Shown: piece after piece, positions 19,679-28,452 of the stretch
Layout: each line of letters starts with the position of its first letter
Position numbering within the stretch: position 1 is the stretch's first letter
Assembly (NCBI RefSeq): GCF_021173085.1
Contig: NZ_CP076413.1
Location: 2,232,001 to 2,296,000, forward strand
Reading direction: 5' to 3'
Length of the DNA stretch: 64,000 nt
Source: Ralstonia wenshanensis
GTDB taxonomy: Bacteria; Pseudomonadota; Gammaproteobacteria; Burkholderiales; Burkholderiaceae
Position numbers and translations under genes: made by a program
The notes under the pieces: generated by a model
Seen by the model: the letters and a program-made list of their open reading frames with translations, nothing else
Told to the model about the DNA's origin: nothing
The model's database searches: none

Positions 19679-19813
19679 GCTGCTCCCCTTTTCCAGATAA
19701 CAAGTCTTTCTCTGAAGACGTTTTATTCAAATCACGGTACGGCTCGTGCCGTTCAAACTGCATTGCACTGCCTTGCGTTGTGCTGCCGTTTCGCTCCTGG
19801 TTTCACTGCAGAA

Positions 19814-21112
19814 TCACGCGCCCGAGCGCGCGACTTGCGCGGCCTCTTCGCCCGATGAACGCTCAGGCATGAAGACCGCAAAGACGAAGATGGCCGCACC
19901 GGCCACGATTGAGAGTGCGAGGAACGCCGCGGCAAATCCAAAGCGGTCGACCAGCAGGCCGCCGGTGAGATTGCTGAGTGCTGCGCCAATGCCCACGACC
20001 AGCGAAACGGTGCCTTGCGCAAAGTTGAAGCGCCCTGTGCCGCGCATCATGTCGGACAGCATGACCGTGATCACAACGCCGAAAATGCCGGCACTCACGC
20101 CATCCAGAAGCTGGATTGCTATGACGGCGTATGGGCTGCTCGTCAGTGCAAACAGAACGCCCCGCACTGGCAACACCACCAGCGCGATGAGAAACAGCTT
20201 CTTCCGTCCGACACCGGCTTTGATTGCGCGTCCGACAGCTGCCGCCACCACGACCATCACGAGCTGTGCCGCAATCACGCATGCGCCGAGCCACTGCACG
20301 CCCTTGTGCGGCGCTTCTACGGCGATCATTTGCCCTGCAAGCGGCAGCATGGCTGCATTGCCAAAATGGAACAGTACGACTGTGGCGAGCAGCGCCAGCA
20401 GATCGCGCCGTTTGAACACATCCAGGATCGGCTGCGGTTTACCGGCCCTGCTTTCCGCGTGCAGCATTTCACCGCCGCGTGCGATTTCATAATCAACGTC
20501 GGCTGGCCGTATGAGCGCCGCCGCAAACGCGCTTGCCACAGAGAAGGCGCAGACGATGTAGAAGAGCCACAGCGTGCCCGCGTAGTGCGTGACGCTTGCG
20601 GCCAGGATCGCGCCGCTGAAATTGCCGGCGTGATTGAAGACCTCGTTGCGGCTCACGCGTGCAGGCAGCCGGCGGTGCCCGACGATCCCCAGGCTCAACG
20701 AGGCAAGGCACGGCCCGATGACCGCCGAGACGAGCGCCAGTGCAATCTGCGTGCAAAAGATGACGGCCCACGTGGGCGACCATGCGATCAGCATGCAACC
20801 CAGGCCGATTACACCGGCCGAAATGGCAATCACGGCACGCTTGGCCCGAACGGTGTCTACCAGCATGCCCGCTGGTATCTGGGCGATCGCGCCGGCGAGC
20901 CCGCTTGCACCGACGACAAGACCGATATCCGCCGAAGACCAGTGCTGCGTCCCCTTCAGGAATACCGCAAGAAAAGGTCCGACGCCGTCCCGGACATCGG
21001 CCATCAGGAAGCTGAGCGCGTCAAGGCCCCGAAGGCTGCGTGCGGACGGTGTGCGGCTGGCGTGCGGCTCTGGCTTGGTCTTGGCTCCGGCTGTGAAGGC
21101 GTGCATCGTCAT
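19814..21112 (-). CDS. MFS transporter, 12 helices
   Basis: 432 residues with twelve predicted membrane segments. Loop motifs include ADIGLVVGASGLAGAIAQIPAGMLVDTVRAKR (split here as the MFS motif A region between helices 2 and 3) and a second-half GVGRKK loop. Resembles drug/unknown-substrate exporters; substrate cannot be read. The start overlaps the stop of the upstream gene by ATGA, so both are one operon. Confidence 0.8.
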   Translation of the reverse strand: MTMHAFTAGAKTKPEPHASRTPSARSLRGLDALSFLMADVRDGVGPFLAVFLKGTQHWSSADIGLVVGASGLAGAIAQIPAGMLVDTVRAKRAVIAISAGVIGLGCMLIAWSPTWAVIFCTQIALALVSAVIGPCLASLSLGIVGHRRLPARVSRNEVFNHAGNFSGAILAASVTHYAGTLWLFYIVCAFSVASAFAAALIRPADVDYEIARGGEMLHAESRAGKPQPILDVFKRRDLLALLATVVLFHFGNAAMLPLAGQMIAVEAPHKGVQWLGACVIAAQLVMVVVAAAVGRAIKAGVGRKKLFLIALVVLPVRGVLFALTSSPYAVIAIQLLDGVSAGIFGVVITVMLSDMMRGTGRFNFAQGTVSLVVGIGAALSNLTGGLLVDRFGFAAAFLALSIVAGAAIFVFAVFMPERSSGEEAAQVARSGA

Positions 21113-21714
21113 CGAGCAGCGTTCTCCCGGCCAGCCCGCGCAGACGGGTGCCCAACGCCATCGCTGGCCAACGCTATGGTGGCCACATCGAGCGTGCTGG
21201 CCAACTCGCTCGAGACGAGCTCTCCCCACGCATGCACGCGTGTGCCAGGCGCGAGATACCTCGCCAGTTCCTGCGCGGCGCGCACTGCCATGCGCAGCGA
21301 AGTGCCGCCCCCCAACAGCACACCGCATGGCTCGCCCTTGGGGCCATAGAGCGGCAGCACCACCGTGCCGATCAAATCAACCGGCACCCTTTGCACGTCC
21401 CGCTCGCTACCGTGACTCCGATTGCGCCCGGGTCCCATATCGACAATGGTCTCGCCGTCTTCGGCTTCAATCGCAAACACCGACATGACGTCGGTCCTGA
21501 GTGGCGCGGCGCCTTGCACGCGCACGGTGTCGCCTTGCGTGACATGCGCCGCAACGCTTGCCGACATGCGCGGTGAAAAATACACCTGCCAGATTTTGTC
21601 GAGAATGAAGCCGTCCAGGTCGCCGTGTTCGTTCATCAGGAATTGCGTGACAGTGCCTTGTGCTTCTGCCGGGCGTGCTGGGTCAATCGGATGCATCAGT
21701 CGTGCTTCTTTCAA
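21109..21714 (-). CDS. Hypothetical protein co-transcribed with an MFS transporter
   Basis: 201-residue soluble protein not recognised. The N-terminal half (GTVTQFLMNEHGDLDGFILD, WQVYFSPRMSASVAAHVTQGDTVRVQG) reads like an OB-fold or small beta-barrel; the second half has a Gly-rich GVLLGGGTSL and an Ala-rich helix. No signal peptide or membrane helix. ATGA overlap with the MFS gene suggests a functional link. Confidence 0.6.
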   Translation of the reverse strand: MKEARLMHPIDPARPAEAQGTVTQFLMNEHGDLDGFILDKIWQVYFSPRMSASVAAHVTQGDTVRVQGAAPLRTDVMSVFAIEAEDGETIVDMGPGRNRSHGSERDVQRVPVDLIGTVVLPLYGPKGEPCGVLLGGGTSLRMAVRAAQELARYLAPGTRVHAWGELVSSELASTLDVATIALASDGVGHPSARAGRENAAR

Positions 21715-22074
21715 AGTGACGTCGGAAAACGGCCATGAACTTGCGCCGTGCTGCAGGCCACACCGGAAGCGATTGGGGAGAGAACGGTGTCGTATTGGCT
21801 ACGCCTGCCTCCACAAGACAGGTGCTATGGGAGGGGCAAGGCCGACGGGCACGGCACAGCAGACGCGTCGCGAAGCACGCTCGGGTGGATGCGCGGTATG
21901 TCGTGCTGCAAAGATGGGCTCGGTGCGCGGCATGGTTCACTCCCATCGCAGGGCGTGGAGTGAATTGCAAGCGCTATGCCATCCTGGAAACCTTGATGCG
22001 ACAAGGCCCCGGTGCGGGCATACCACCCAGAGATGTCCGCTTGGTGGACACCGGGTGTCTGATTTCTTGACGGC
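21715..22074. other. Gap with no convincing gene
   Basis: 360 bases between the unknown/MFS pair and the end of the response-regulator gene. Short open frames occur on both strands, but they conflict and lack ribosome sites. Presumably the promoter of the 21714 gene lies at its left end. No strong repeat seen. Confidence 0.35.
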
Positions 22075-23448
22075 TTAACTCAGCCCGAGCGCCGCCATCT
22101 TTGTGTAGAGAGACTGCCGGCTGATGCCAAGCCGGCGCGCAGCATCGGCTCGGTTGCCATTCGCCTGCGCGAGCGCACGGGTGATGACGGCGCGCTCGAC
22201 GCGCTCAACGGCTTCGGCGAGTGGGAGTTCGATAAGCTCGGATGGCACCGTCCGCTCCTGCGCCGCAGTGGGCCTGCGCAAAAACGATAGATCATCGGCG
22301 GTGATGGTGGGCCCGGGTGCCAGCGAACAGACGCGCTCCATGGCGTTCTTCAGCTCACGCACGTTACCGTGCCATGCGTGCTCGACCAGCATGCGCTGCA
22401 CCTCGGCGCAAAGATGCATCGGGCGCCCCGTCGCGCGCACGGCCGAAGCCAGAAAATATTCAGCCAGAGGGACGATATCGGCCACACGCTCGCGCAGGGG
22501 CGGCAAATGCAGCGCCACGACATTGAGCCGATAGTGCAGGTCCTGACGGAACTGTCCCGCCGCCACCATGGCGTCGAGATCACGGTGCGTGGCAGCCACC
22601 ACCCGCACGTCGATCTGTATGGTCCGGTTCGTGCCCAGCGGCGTTACGTGACGCTCCTGCAGCGTGCGCAGGAGCTTGGCCTGCATTGCGGTGGGCATGT
22701 CACCCACTTCGTCGAGCAGCAACGTACCGCCGTTGGCCGCAACGAGCCTTCCGACGCGGTCGGTGGTGGCACCCGTGAATGCACCCTTGCGATGCCCGAA
22801 CAGCTCGCTCTCAAGCAGGTCATGCGGTATGGCAGCGCAGTTGACTGCAACGAACGGCCCGGCCCGCCGATTGGACGAGGCGTGCAGCACCCGCGCCGCC
22901 ACCTCCTTGCCCGTTCCTGTCTCGCCGGTGATGAGCACGGTGGAGTCAGTCATGGCGGCCCGGCCCAGTTGCTTCTGTACCGTGCGCATGGCAGCGCTGA
23001 TACCCAGCAACTGAGGCCGGTCAGTCTCGGACTCGTCAAGAAACGGCGTGCCGGCATCAGAAGACAAGGTGCGCGGCTGGTTGGCCGAGAAGACACGCTC
23101 CAGCAGCACCGCAATGTCGCGACGCCCAACCGGTTTCGTCAGATGCTCGAAGGCACCCAGGCGCATGGCGCCGATGGTGTTGTCGCAACTGGCGTATGCC
23201 GTGAGCATGACGACCGGAATGGCTTTCAGCGCCGGTTCTTCGCGCAGGCGCTCAAGCACGTCCAGGCCATTCAGATCGGGCAGACGGAAATCGAGGAACA
23301 CGCAATCGGCGGGCTGCCCGTCGCCAAGCATCTGCAATGCGGCCTGTCCCGATGCGGCTTCGACCACGCGGTGTCCGAGATCGGTCAGGGTTTCGGCCAA
23401 GCCCTCTCGAAACGCATCGTCGTCATCGACTATGAGGATGGTTGCCAT
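22075..23448 (-). CDS. Sigma54-dependent NtrC/DctD-type response regulator
   Basis: 457 residues in three parts. A receiver domain (about 1-120) has phospho-acceptor Asp53 (VFLDFRLPD), acidic DDDD at 8-11 and Lys of LTKPVG. The AAA+ domain has GETGTGKE Walker A, the sigma54-contact loop G-A-F-T-G-A, and LLLDEVGDMP Walker B. The C-terminal Fis-type HTH reads ANGNRADAARRLGISRQSLYTKM. It activates sigma54 promoters after phosphorylation by the kinase just upstream, whose stop overlaps its start by 19 bp. Targets are unknown; I found no -24/-12 site close by. Confidence 0.92.
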   Translation of the reverse strand: MATILIVDDDDAFREGLAETLTDLGHRVVEAASGQAALQMLGDGQPADCVFLDFRLPDLNGLDVLERLREEPALKAIPVVMLTAYASCDNTIGAMRLGAFEHLTKPVGRRDIAVLLERVFSANQPRTLSSDAGTPFLDESETDRPQLLGISAAMRTVQKQLGRAAMTDSTVLITGETGTGKEVAARVLHASSNRRAGPFVAVNCAAIPHDLLESELFGHRKGAFTGATTDRVGRLVAANGGTLLLDEVGDMPTAMQAKLLRTLQERHVTPLGTNRTIQIDVRVVAATHRDLDAMVAAGQFRQDLHYRLNVVALHLPPLRERVADIVPLAEYFLASAVRATGRPMHLCAEVQRMLVEHAWHGNVRELKNAMERVCSLAPGPTITADDLSFLRRPTAAQERTVPSELIELPLAEAVERVERAVITRALAQANGNRADAARRLGISRQSLYTKMAALGLS

Positions 23449-24929
23449 GGCACTTCCATTACGAATGAGGTGGTATCCGAGGTTTCGTCCAGCCACGCCC
23501 GGCCCCCATGGGCAGCCGCAACCTCGCTGACCACGGCGAGGCCGAGTCCGGAACCCTCGACGCGGCCAGTCACGAAGGGCTCGAAGATGTGCGCGCGCTG
23601 TTCAGGCGGCACACCGGGGCCGGTATCCGATACGGTAATCCTGAGATAAGCGCGGCTGCCAACAAGGGTGTGTGTAGCAAGCGCCGTTACCTCGCCACCA
23701 TCGCCTGCATGCCGGATGGCATTGATGAGCAGGTTGTCGAGCGCGCGGCGCATTTGTTCCTGATCGAACCGGGCCGGCCGGTTTGGCGCATCGTCGATGT
23801 CCGCCCGAACGTCGCACGTTGAAACCAGGCGCACGCGCCTTTGCTGGGCAAGCTCCTGATGCGACCCGACCACGTTGTCCATCCACTGCACCACATCGGC
23901 GTCTTGCACATGAAGGCGGACGGGCTGCGTCAGCGCAAGCAGGCTCGTCAACTGCGCTTCGATCCTGCCGATTTGTTCGAGGATGACCCGAAGCGCTTCC
24001 TGCTGGCGCTTGCTGTCACCCGCAAGCGCATTCTCAGCCTTGAGCCGCATGGCCCCGGTCGGGTTGCGTATCTCGTGCGCGACCTGCGCCGCCAGCTTGC
24101 CCAGCACGCTGAACCGCTCAGCCTGCGCCAGCCGTTGCCCAAGTCTGGCCGTCTCGTGCTGCAGCGCCTCTGCCCGCGCTACGTACCCATTGAAGGCCTC
24201 GACGATGCGATCCAGATCCGGTTCACCCACCAGTGGCAGGCGGGCGGCATCACCGCGGGGCGGCAACGCCCTTTCCAGTTGCCCCAGTTGGCGCTTCCAC
24301 CGACGCAGGACAACCCCGAAGGCCACCGCAATCACCAGGATCCCGGTCAGCACGATGGCAAGGCCGGTCACCAGATCTCTGCCGTATTGCCCAAGCGCGG
24401 GCTGGGCTCGCGTCATGGTCCAGACAAGCACGCCTTGTTGGCCCTGTACCGGGCAAGCGGCAACGACCACGGCATCGTGCCGATTCACAACAGCGTCCGT
24501 TGCAGGCTGCTGGCCCTGAAGGCTGGCCCGTAATGCGCGGAGGATCAGCGGGATTTCTGCCTCGGGAACGTCCCGCTTGATACCGCTGCCCTGGTAGGTC
24601 GGGAACGAGTAGGCGACAAAGCCATTCGGGCTTGAGCCCGCGTGCGCTGACCAGAAGCCGCCCTCCACGCCCGGCGCGGAGGCAAGCACAACGTCGAGGA
24701 TGCCGCGCATCAGGTCGGCACTGGCAACGGCGTCGGTCGGCAGTATCGATTGGCGATAGCGCGACGCGACGGCATCACACGCTGTCGCGGCCTGCAGCTT
24801 TGCATTTGCCACGTGATGGTCTGCCGCGGAGCGAACCATCACCCAGATGATCACGAGAAGCGTGGCAAGGATGATCGCAACGAGCCCCCAAAGGATGGTG
24901 AGCTGGGCAGAGAACGACGGACGTTTCAT
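23430..24929 (-). CDS. Membrane sensor histidine kinase
   Basis: 499 residues. Two membrane helices (about 8-32 and 185-210) enclose a periplasmic sensor domain. Then comes a HAMP-like linker, the H-box QVAHEIRNPTGAMRLK and the ATP-binding domain with N-box DNLLINAIRH, G1 SDTGPGVPPE and G2 GSGLGLAVV. The start MKRPSFSAQL fits the first helix and is preferred over a 21-residue-longer frame. Forms a two-component pair with the overlapping NtrC-type regulator; the signal is unknown. Confidence 0.9.
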   Translation of the reverse strand: MKRPSFSAQLTILWGLVAIILATLLVIIWVMVRSAADHHVANAKLQAATACDAVASRYRQSILPTDAVASADLMRGILDVVLASAPGVEGGFWSAHAGSSPNGFVAYSFPTYQGSGIKRDVPEAEIPLILRALRASLQGQQPATDAVVNRHDAVVVAACPVQGQQGVLVWTMTRAQPALGQYGRDLVTGLAIVLTGILVIAVAFGVVLRRWKRQLGQLERALPPRGDAARLPLVGEPDLDRIVEAFNGYVARAEALQHETARLGQRLAQAERFSVLGKLAAQVAHEIRNPTGAMRLKAENALAGDSKRQQEALRVILEQIGRIEAQLTSLLALTQPVRLHVQDADVVQWMDNVVGSHQELAQQRRVRLVSTCDVRADIDDAPNRPARFDQEQMRRALDNLLINAIRHAGDGGEVTALATHTLVGSRAYLRITVSDTGPGVPPEQRAHIFEPFVTGRVEGSGLGLAVVSEVAAAHGGRAWLDETSDTTSFVMEVPWQPSS

Positions 24930-25428
24930 CAAAATGGTGACGACGGCACAACAGGACGATTCAGCCGATTCTTGGTCGAGAACAGGCGGCAATCAAGAGG
25001 CGCGCGGGGTAAAGGATAGACGCCTTGAAAGACCCTGATCTTAAGGTCAGCCCGCATGCGAACAGAACGGCTGTCTGTGGTGGCCTTCATTGAACCCCCG
25101 TTCAAAGGGAAGCTTCTCTCGGCCGGCCATTCATCCGCCTAGCAGCATGACCCCGTTCCCGCCCAGCCAGAATCGAATGGATGCTGCAAATCCAACGCAC
25201 CGCATCAGTGCGAAAATTTGCGCAAAGCAGGCTGAATCGGCCGATCAGGTTTTCATAGCAGCGTTTTCCAGCAAACGGGCCGATTTAAACGCACCATCGT
25301 TACTGGTAGCCCATCCGCTCGGCGGGCACGTCGCAATTTGGAGACGGTCGCCGGCCAGCCACCACGCCATCAAAACCATCCCCTAGCAGGGCTATGGGTT
25401 CGAGCACAGGAGCGCAGATCCACGGCGT
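24930..25428. other. About 500-bp gap upstream of the histidine kinase
   Basis: Lies between the kinase start and the end of the Lrp-type gene. Several short frames exist but none has a ribosome site or protein-like composition. No hairpin terminator is obvious. Expected to carry the promoter of the two-component operon. Confidence 0.35.
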
Positions 25429-25893
25429 CTAGATCGGCAGGTGCGTCGTCTGCTTGATGCGCTTGAGCGGGATCTCGGTTTCCACGTTGCGCACCCCTTT
25501 TATCTTCGTCAGCGTCTCCATCTGGAAGCGCTGATAGTCATCGAGATCCCGGGCGATCACGCGCAAGAGATAGTCATAGCTGCCGGCCATCAAATGGCAT
25601 TCGAGCACCTCAGACGCCTTCTCGATCTCGCGCGCGAAATGCTCGACCGTCGCCTTGTCCTGACGCTCCAGGGTGACTCTGACAAACGCCGTGAACTTCA
25701 GATCGACGGCCGCGGGGTTCAGCAGTGCAACGTAGCCATCGATGACACCGTGCTGTTCCAGCAGATGAACCCGGCGCAGGCAGGGCGTCGCCGAGAGCCC
25801 GACCTTCTCGGCGAGCTGGGCATTCGTCTGGTTCGAATCGCGTTGCAGGGATCGGAGAATGCGCTTGTCGATCGCATCAAGCTTGGCTTCCAT
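25429..25893 (-). CDS. Lrp/AsnC-family transcriptional regulator
   Basis: 154 residues: N-terminal HTH (LDAIDKRILRSLQRDSNQTN, AEKVGLSATPCLRRVHLLEQ) and C-terminal RAM effector domain (TAFVRVTLERQD, ECHLMAGSYDYLLRVIARDL). Divergent from a LysE-family amino-acid exporter, the classic arrangement for a regulator that switches on export when an amino acid accumulates. Inverted repeats in the shared gap support this. Confidence 0.9.
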   Translation of the reverse strand: MEAKLDAIDKRILRSLQRDSNQTNAQLAEKVGLSATPCLRRVHLLEQHGVIDGYVALLNPAAVDLKFTAFVRVTLERQDKATVEHFAREIEKASEVLECHLMAGSYDYLLRVIARDLDDYQRFQMETLTKIKGVRNVETEIPLKRIKQTTHLPI

Positions 25894-25894
25894 A

Positions 25895-25957
25895 TTTGGC
25901 TAGTTATGACCTGTTTTATAGAGATTTGCTCCAATTCTGTGGACGAGCATAGCCAAA
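25895..25957. promoter_or_regulatory. TTTGGCTA / TAGCCAAA inverted repeat in the lrp-lysE gap
   Basis: TTTGGCTA at 25895-25902 and its exact complement TAGCCAAA at 25950-25957, 47 bases apart, in the AT-rich divergent promoter region. Candidate paired binding sites for the Lrp-type regulator, one of them next to its own start codon. Confidence 0.45.
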
Positions 25958-26078
25958 CATGCAGCCAATCTCTACCGCGTTGTCCCCATAATTTGAGGGC
26001 GCGGACGGCCTGCAAGCGGTGCCATCTTGCAGACATGCGCGGCTCAACGTCTGCCCATTTCACTCAGGAGTTCTGCTT

Positions 26079-26708
26079 ATGTCGCATCTGTCATGGCTGC
26101 CGTTCGTGGCAACCTCCCTGCTCATCATCCTGACGCCCGGGCAGGATATGGTGCTCGTGATGTCGCGCACCCTCACCCACGGAACACGGTCCGGCCTTGT
26201 CACCGCAGTGGGTGTCAGCGTCGGGCTGACGGTGCACACCGTGCTGGCCACGCTTGGCTTGGGCGCCCTGCTCCAGGCATCCGAATGGGTGTTCACCGCA
26301 CTGAAGCTGGTCGGCGCGCTCTACCTGCTCTATCTGGGCATCGCGCTGTTCCGCGCATCGGGCGAGCTTGCGCTTGCGCACAGCCACGGTGCGCCGGGAT
26401 CGGCAGTGCGTGCGTTCTCTCAAGGGGCGCTATCCAACATGTCGAATCCCAAGATCGCGCTGTTCTATCTCGCCTTCCTGCCGCAGTTCGTTCCCGCCGA
26501 TGCGGCACATCCAACGCTTTCCGTCTTCATGCTGGGGCTTGCGTTTGCGTGCCTGACATTTCTCGTCAAAGGTCCGGTGGCGATATTCGCGGGGCTGCTC
26601 TCGAACTGGTTTCGCCAAAATCCGCGCTTCCTTGCACGGATGCACCGGACAAGCGGCATCGTCATGATCGGATTGGGGCTGAAACTCGCGTTTGAGCCAC
26701 GCCACTGA
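26079..26708 (+). CDS. LysE/RhtB-family amino-acid exporter
   Basis: 209 residues, six hydrophobic segments, with the family N-terminal motif LLIILTPGQDMVLVMSRTLTHG and the later SNMSNPKIALFYLAFLPQF. Exports an amino acid or derivative across the inner membrane; RhtB-like by length. Start chosen after an CAGGAG site. Divergent from the Lrp-type regulator, its likely controller. Confidence 0.9.
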   Translation: MSHLSWLPFVATSLLIILTPGQDMVLVMSRTLTHGTRSGLVTAVGVSVGLTVHTVLATLGLGALLQASEWVFTALKLVGALYLLYLGIALFRASGELALAHSHGAPGSAVRAFSQGALSNMSNPKIALFYLAFLPQFVPADAAHPTLSVFMLGLAFACLTFLVKGPVAIFAGLLSNWFRQNPRFLARMHRTSGIVMIGLGLKLAFEPRH

Positions 26709-26748
26709 GTGCGGCTGCCGACCGCCGGGTCCAGAGCCGCGTCGCCCC

Positions 26749-26769
26749 GCCCGAGCAAAAAGCTCGGGC
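26749..26769 (+). terminator. Hairpin after lysE, first element of the repeat array
   Basis: GCCCGAGC-AAAAA-GCTCGGGC: perfect 8-bp stem with an all-A loop, 40 bases after the exporter stop. No T-run follows. The same motif in weaker form recurs through the repeat array that begins here, so the hairpin may have a role beyond termination. Confidence 0.45.
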
Positions 26770-27001
26770 TGTCGAGCTCAAAGCTCCATTCGCCGAGTAA
26801 AAAGCTCCGACCGCCGAGCTCTCAGCCCCATCTGTCGAGCAAATAGCTCCGACCGCCGAGCTCGGAGCTCCACCCGCCGAGTAAAAAGCTCGGGCCGCCG
26901 AGCTCGGAGGTCCATCCGCCGAGCAAAAAGCCCGGCGCGCCGGCCTCCGGGCCTCGATGGCGGAGCAAAAAGCCTCGCGACTGGCGCTTGGAGCGCGGTG
27001 C
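26750..27001. repeat. Degenerate tandem array: six 42-bp units (21-bp half-units)
   Basis: Units begin at 26750, 26792, 26834, 26876, 26918 and 26960, each exactly 42 bp, divergence rising toward the right end. Each unit is two 21-bp halves of the form GCCGAG-N5-AGCTC..., alternately with an A-rich (YAAAAA) or CTCGG centre. Most halves can fold as a short GAGC/GCTC hairpin. Because 21 is a multiple of three, both strands stay open: one minus frame (26778-27020) would encode a heptad-like Arg/Leu/Phe repeat (ELFTRRV-ELRARRS) and one plus frame an Arg/Ser repeat. I cannot tell whether either is translated; no good ribosome site is seen. Confidence 0.75.
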
Positions 27002-27081
27002 GCGAGGCTTGAAGGGTCATGAGCGGAGGTTGAGGTGCCGCGGGCGAGGCTCCGGACGGCAGCGGAGGCTGTCGGCCAGCC

Positions 27082-28452
27082 TCACTGCAACATGAACGTC
27101 TCGTACTCCAGCCGATCCAGCTTCCGGTCCAGGATCACCAGGCTCGCCATCACAACCAAGAGCAGCGATACGGCAAATCCGTATCCGTACCAGGCCGGCC
27201 CGAGCTGCAACGTAATCCACGTCAGCACGCCATTGAGCGCCACGAACGCCGCCGTCAGCGCCAGCACCACGCGGCGCCGGTCCAGGTAGAAAAAGATGTT
27301 CACCACCCCCAGGAACACCACCTGCAAGCTCGCGGCAATGGTGTCGACATACAGCAGCGGCAGGTACAGCTCGGAAATCTGCAGCGCCCGCAGCACCGCA
27401 GCGCCCACGGCAAACAACACCAGCGCGGCCATGGCTTGGATCTTCACGATCTCGTACAGGCCGGCACGAATGGTCTGCACCATCGTGTTGCGCATGTCTT
27501 CGATGTGCTCGAGCGATGCCCCGCCCCGCACGGCGTCATAGAAGGCGTCGTAGTACTCGACAAAGTCCGTCTCGATGCGCACCAGGAACACCGCCATGCC
27601 GGGGATGATGCCGAGGTAAGCCAGGAACACCGGAATGTCATAGATGACCGACGCATGCAGCGGCCCGATCACCTGCTGCCCCGTGCCCGGCGCATACCAG
27701 AACATGAACTTGTCGAGCCAGATGCCGAGGTTGTAGAGCAGCCCGATGAGCATGAGCGACGGATACGCAAACCGCCTGTCGAACACCTCGAACGACAGGA
27801 AGCGCCGCCCGCTGAAGTTGCGGTAGATGAGCGCGGCCATGCCGATCAGCAAGAAGAGTTGCCCCGTCACGAACCCCAGCAGCAACCCTTCCAGCCCGTG
27901 CCGGTTGAACAGCAGCGCCAGCAGCACGGTGAGCGTGTAGCCGACCAGGAAGATCCACACGATCGCCTTGTACTGCTTCATGCCCGACAGGAAGATCACG
28001 GCAATCCAGATGTTGGCCATGACCACGAAGCCCGCCAGCATCAGCAGCCGGTAAATGGCCGACTGCTGCGGAAACGCAAACACGATGACGAGCAGCCCCA
28101 GCCCGCCCGCCACCAGCGTCATCACGAGCGACACAGCGTGGTAGTTGGGCAGGATCAGGTCGTCGCGCTTCTCGAACAGGCGGTCGGACGTAAAGCGCGT
28201 GAAGGCAAGCTGCAGCGGCCCGGTCAGGATCAGGCTGACCGCGATCAGGTAGGTGACCGACACCTGGAACTGCGTGATGAGCGAGCCGGGAACCACGAAC
28301 GGCAGGCTCAGGATGCCGATCAGCAGAATCCCGACGATGGAGAGAATCCACGGCCCGGAACTGATGATGCCGGCGTAGGTATAGGCGCGCAGCAGCCCAA
28401 GCAGGCTGTCGCGCTTGAGCATCTTGCGCAGCTCAAAACCAATGCCGGCCAT
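27082..28452 (-). CDS. pelG: Pel exopolysaccharide inner-membrane protein PelG
   Basis: 456 residues, about twelve membrane helices, of the polysaccharide-transporter (Wzx-like) type. It starts MAGIGFELRKMLKRDSLLGLLRAY, the conserved PelG N-terminus. Forms the inner-membrane synthase/transport complex with PelD, PelE and PelF. Last gene of pelABCDEFG; its start overlaps the pelF stop. Confidence 0.95.
   Translation of the reverse strand: MAGIGFELRKMLKRDSLLGLLRAYTYAGIISSGPWILSIVGILLIGILSLPFVVPGSLITQFQVSVTYLIAVSLILTGPLQLAFTRFTSDRLFEKRDDLILPNYHAVSLVMTLVAGGLGLLVIVFAFPQQSAIYRLLMLAGFVVMANIWIAVIFLSGMKQYKAIVWIFLVGYTLTVLLALLFNRHGLEGLLLGFVTGQLFLLIGMAALIYRNFSGRRFLSFEVFDRRFAYPSLMLIGLLYNLGIWLDKFMFWYAPGTGQQVIGPLHASVIYDIPVFLAYLGIIPGMAVFLVRIETDFVEYYDAFYDAVRGGASLEHIEDMRNTMVQTIRAGLYEIVKIQAMAALVLFAVGAAVLRALQISELYLPLLYVDTIAASLQVVFLGVVNIFFYLDRRRVVLALTAAFVALNGVLTWITLQLGPAWYGYGFAVSLLLVVMASLVILDRKLDRLEYETFMLQ

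Noticed and set aside
26750-27001. CRISPR array
   Set aside because: Regular period, but the units are contiguous and similar throughout, with no unique spacers and no cas genes.
26692-27020. Arg-rich repeat ORFs on both strands across the tandem array
   Set aside because: Not listed as genes: openness follows from the 21-bp period and lack of A/T, and neither frame has a convincing ribosome site. Kept only as a finding.
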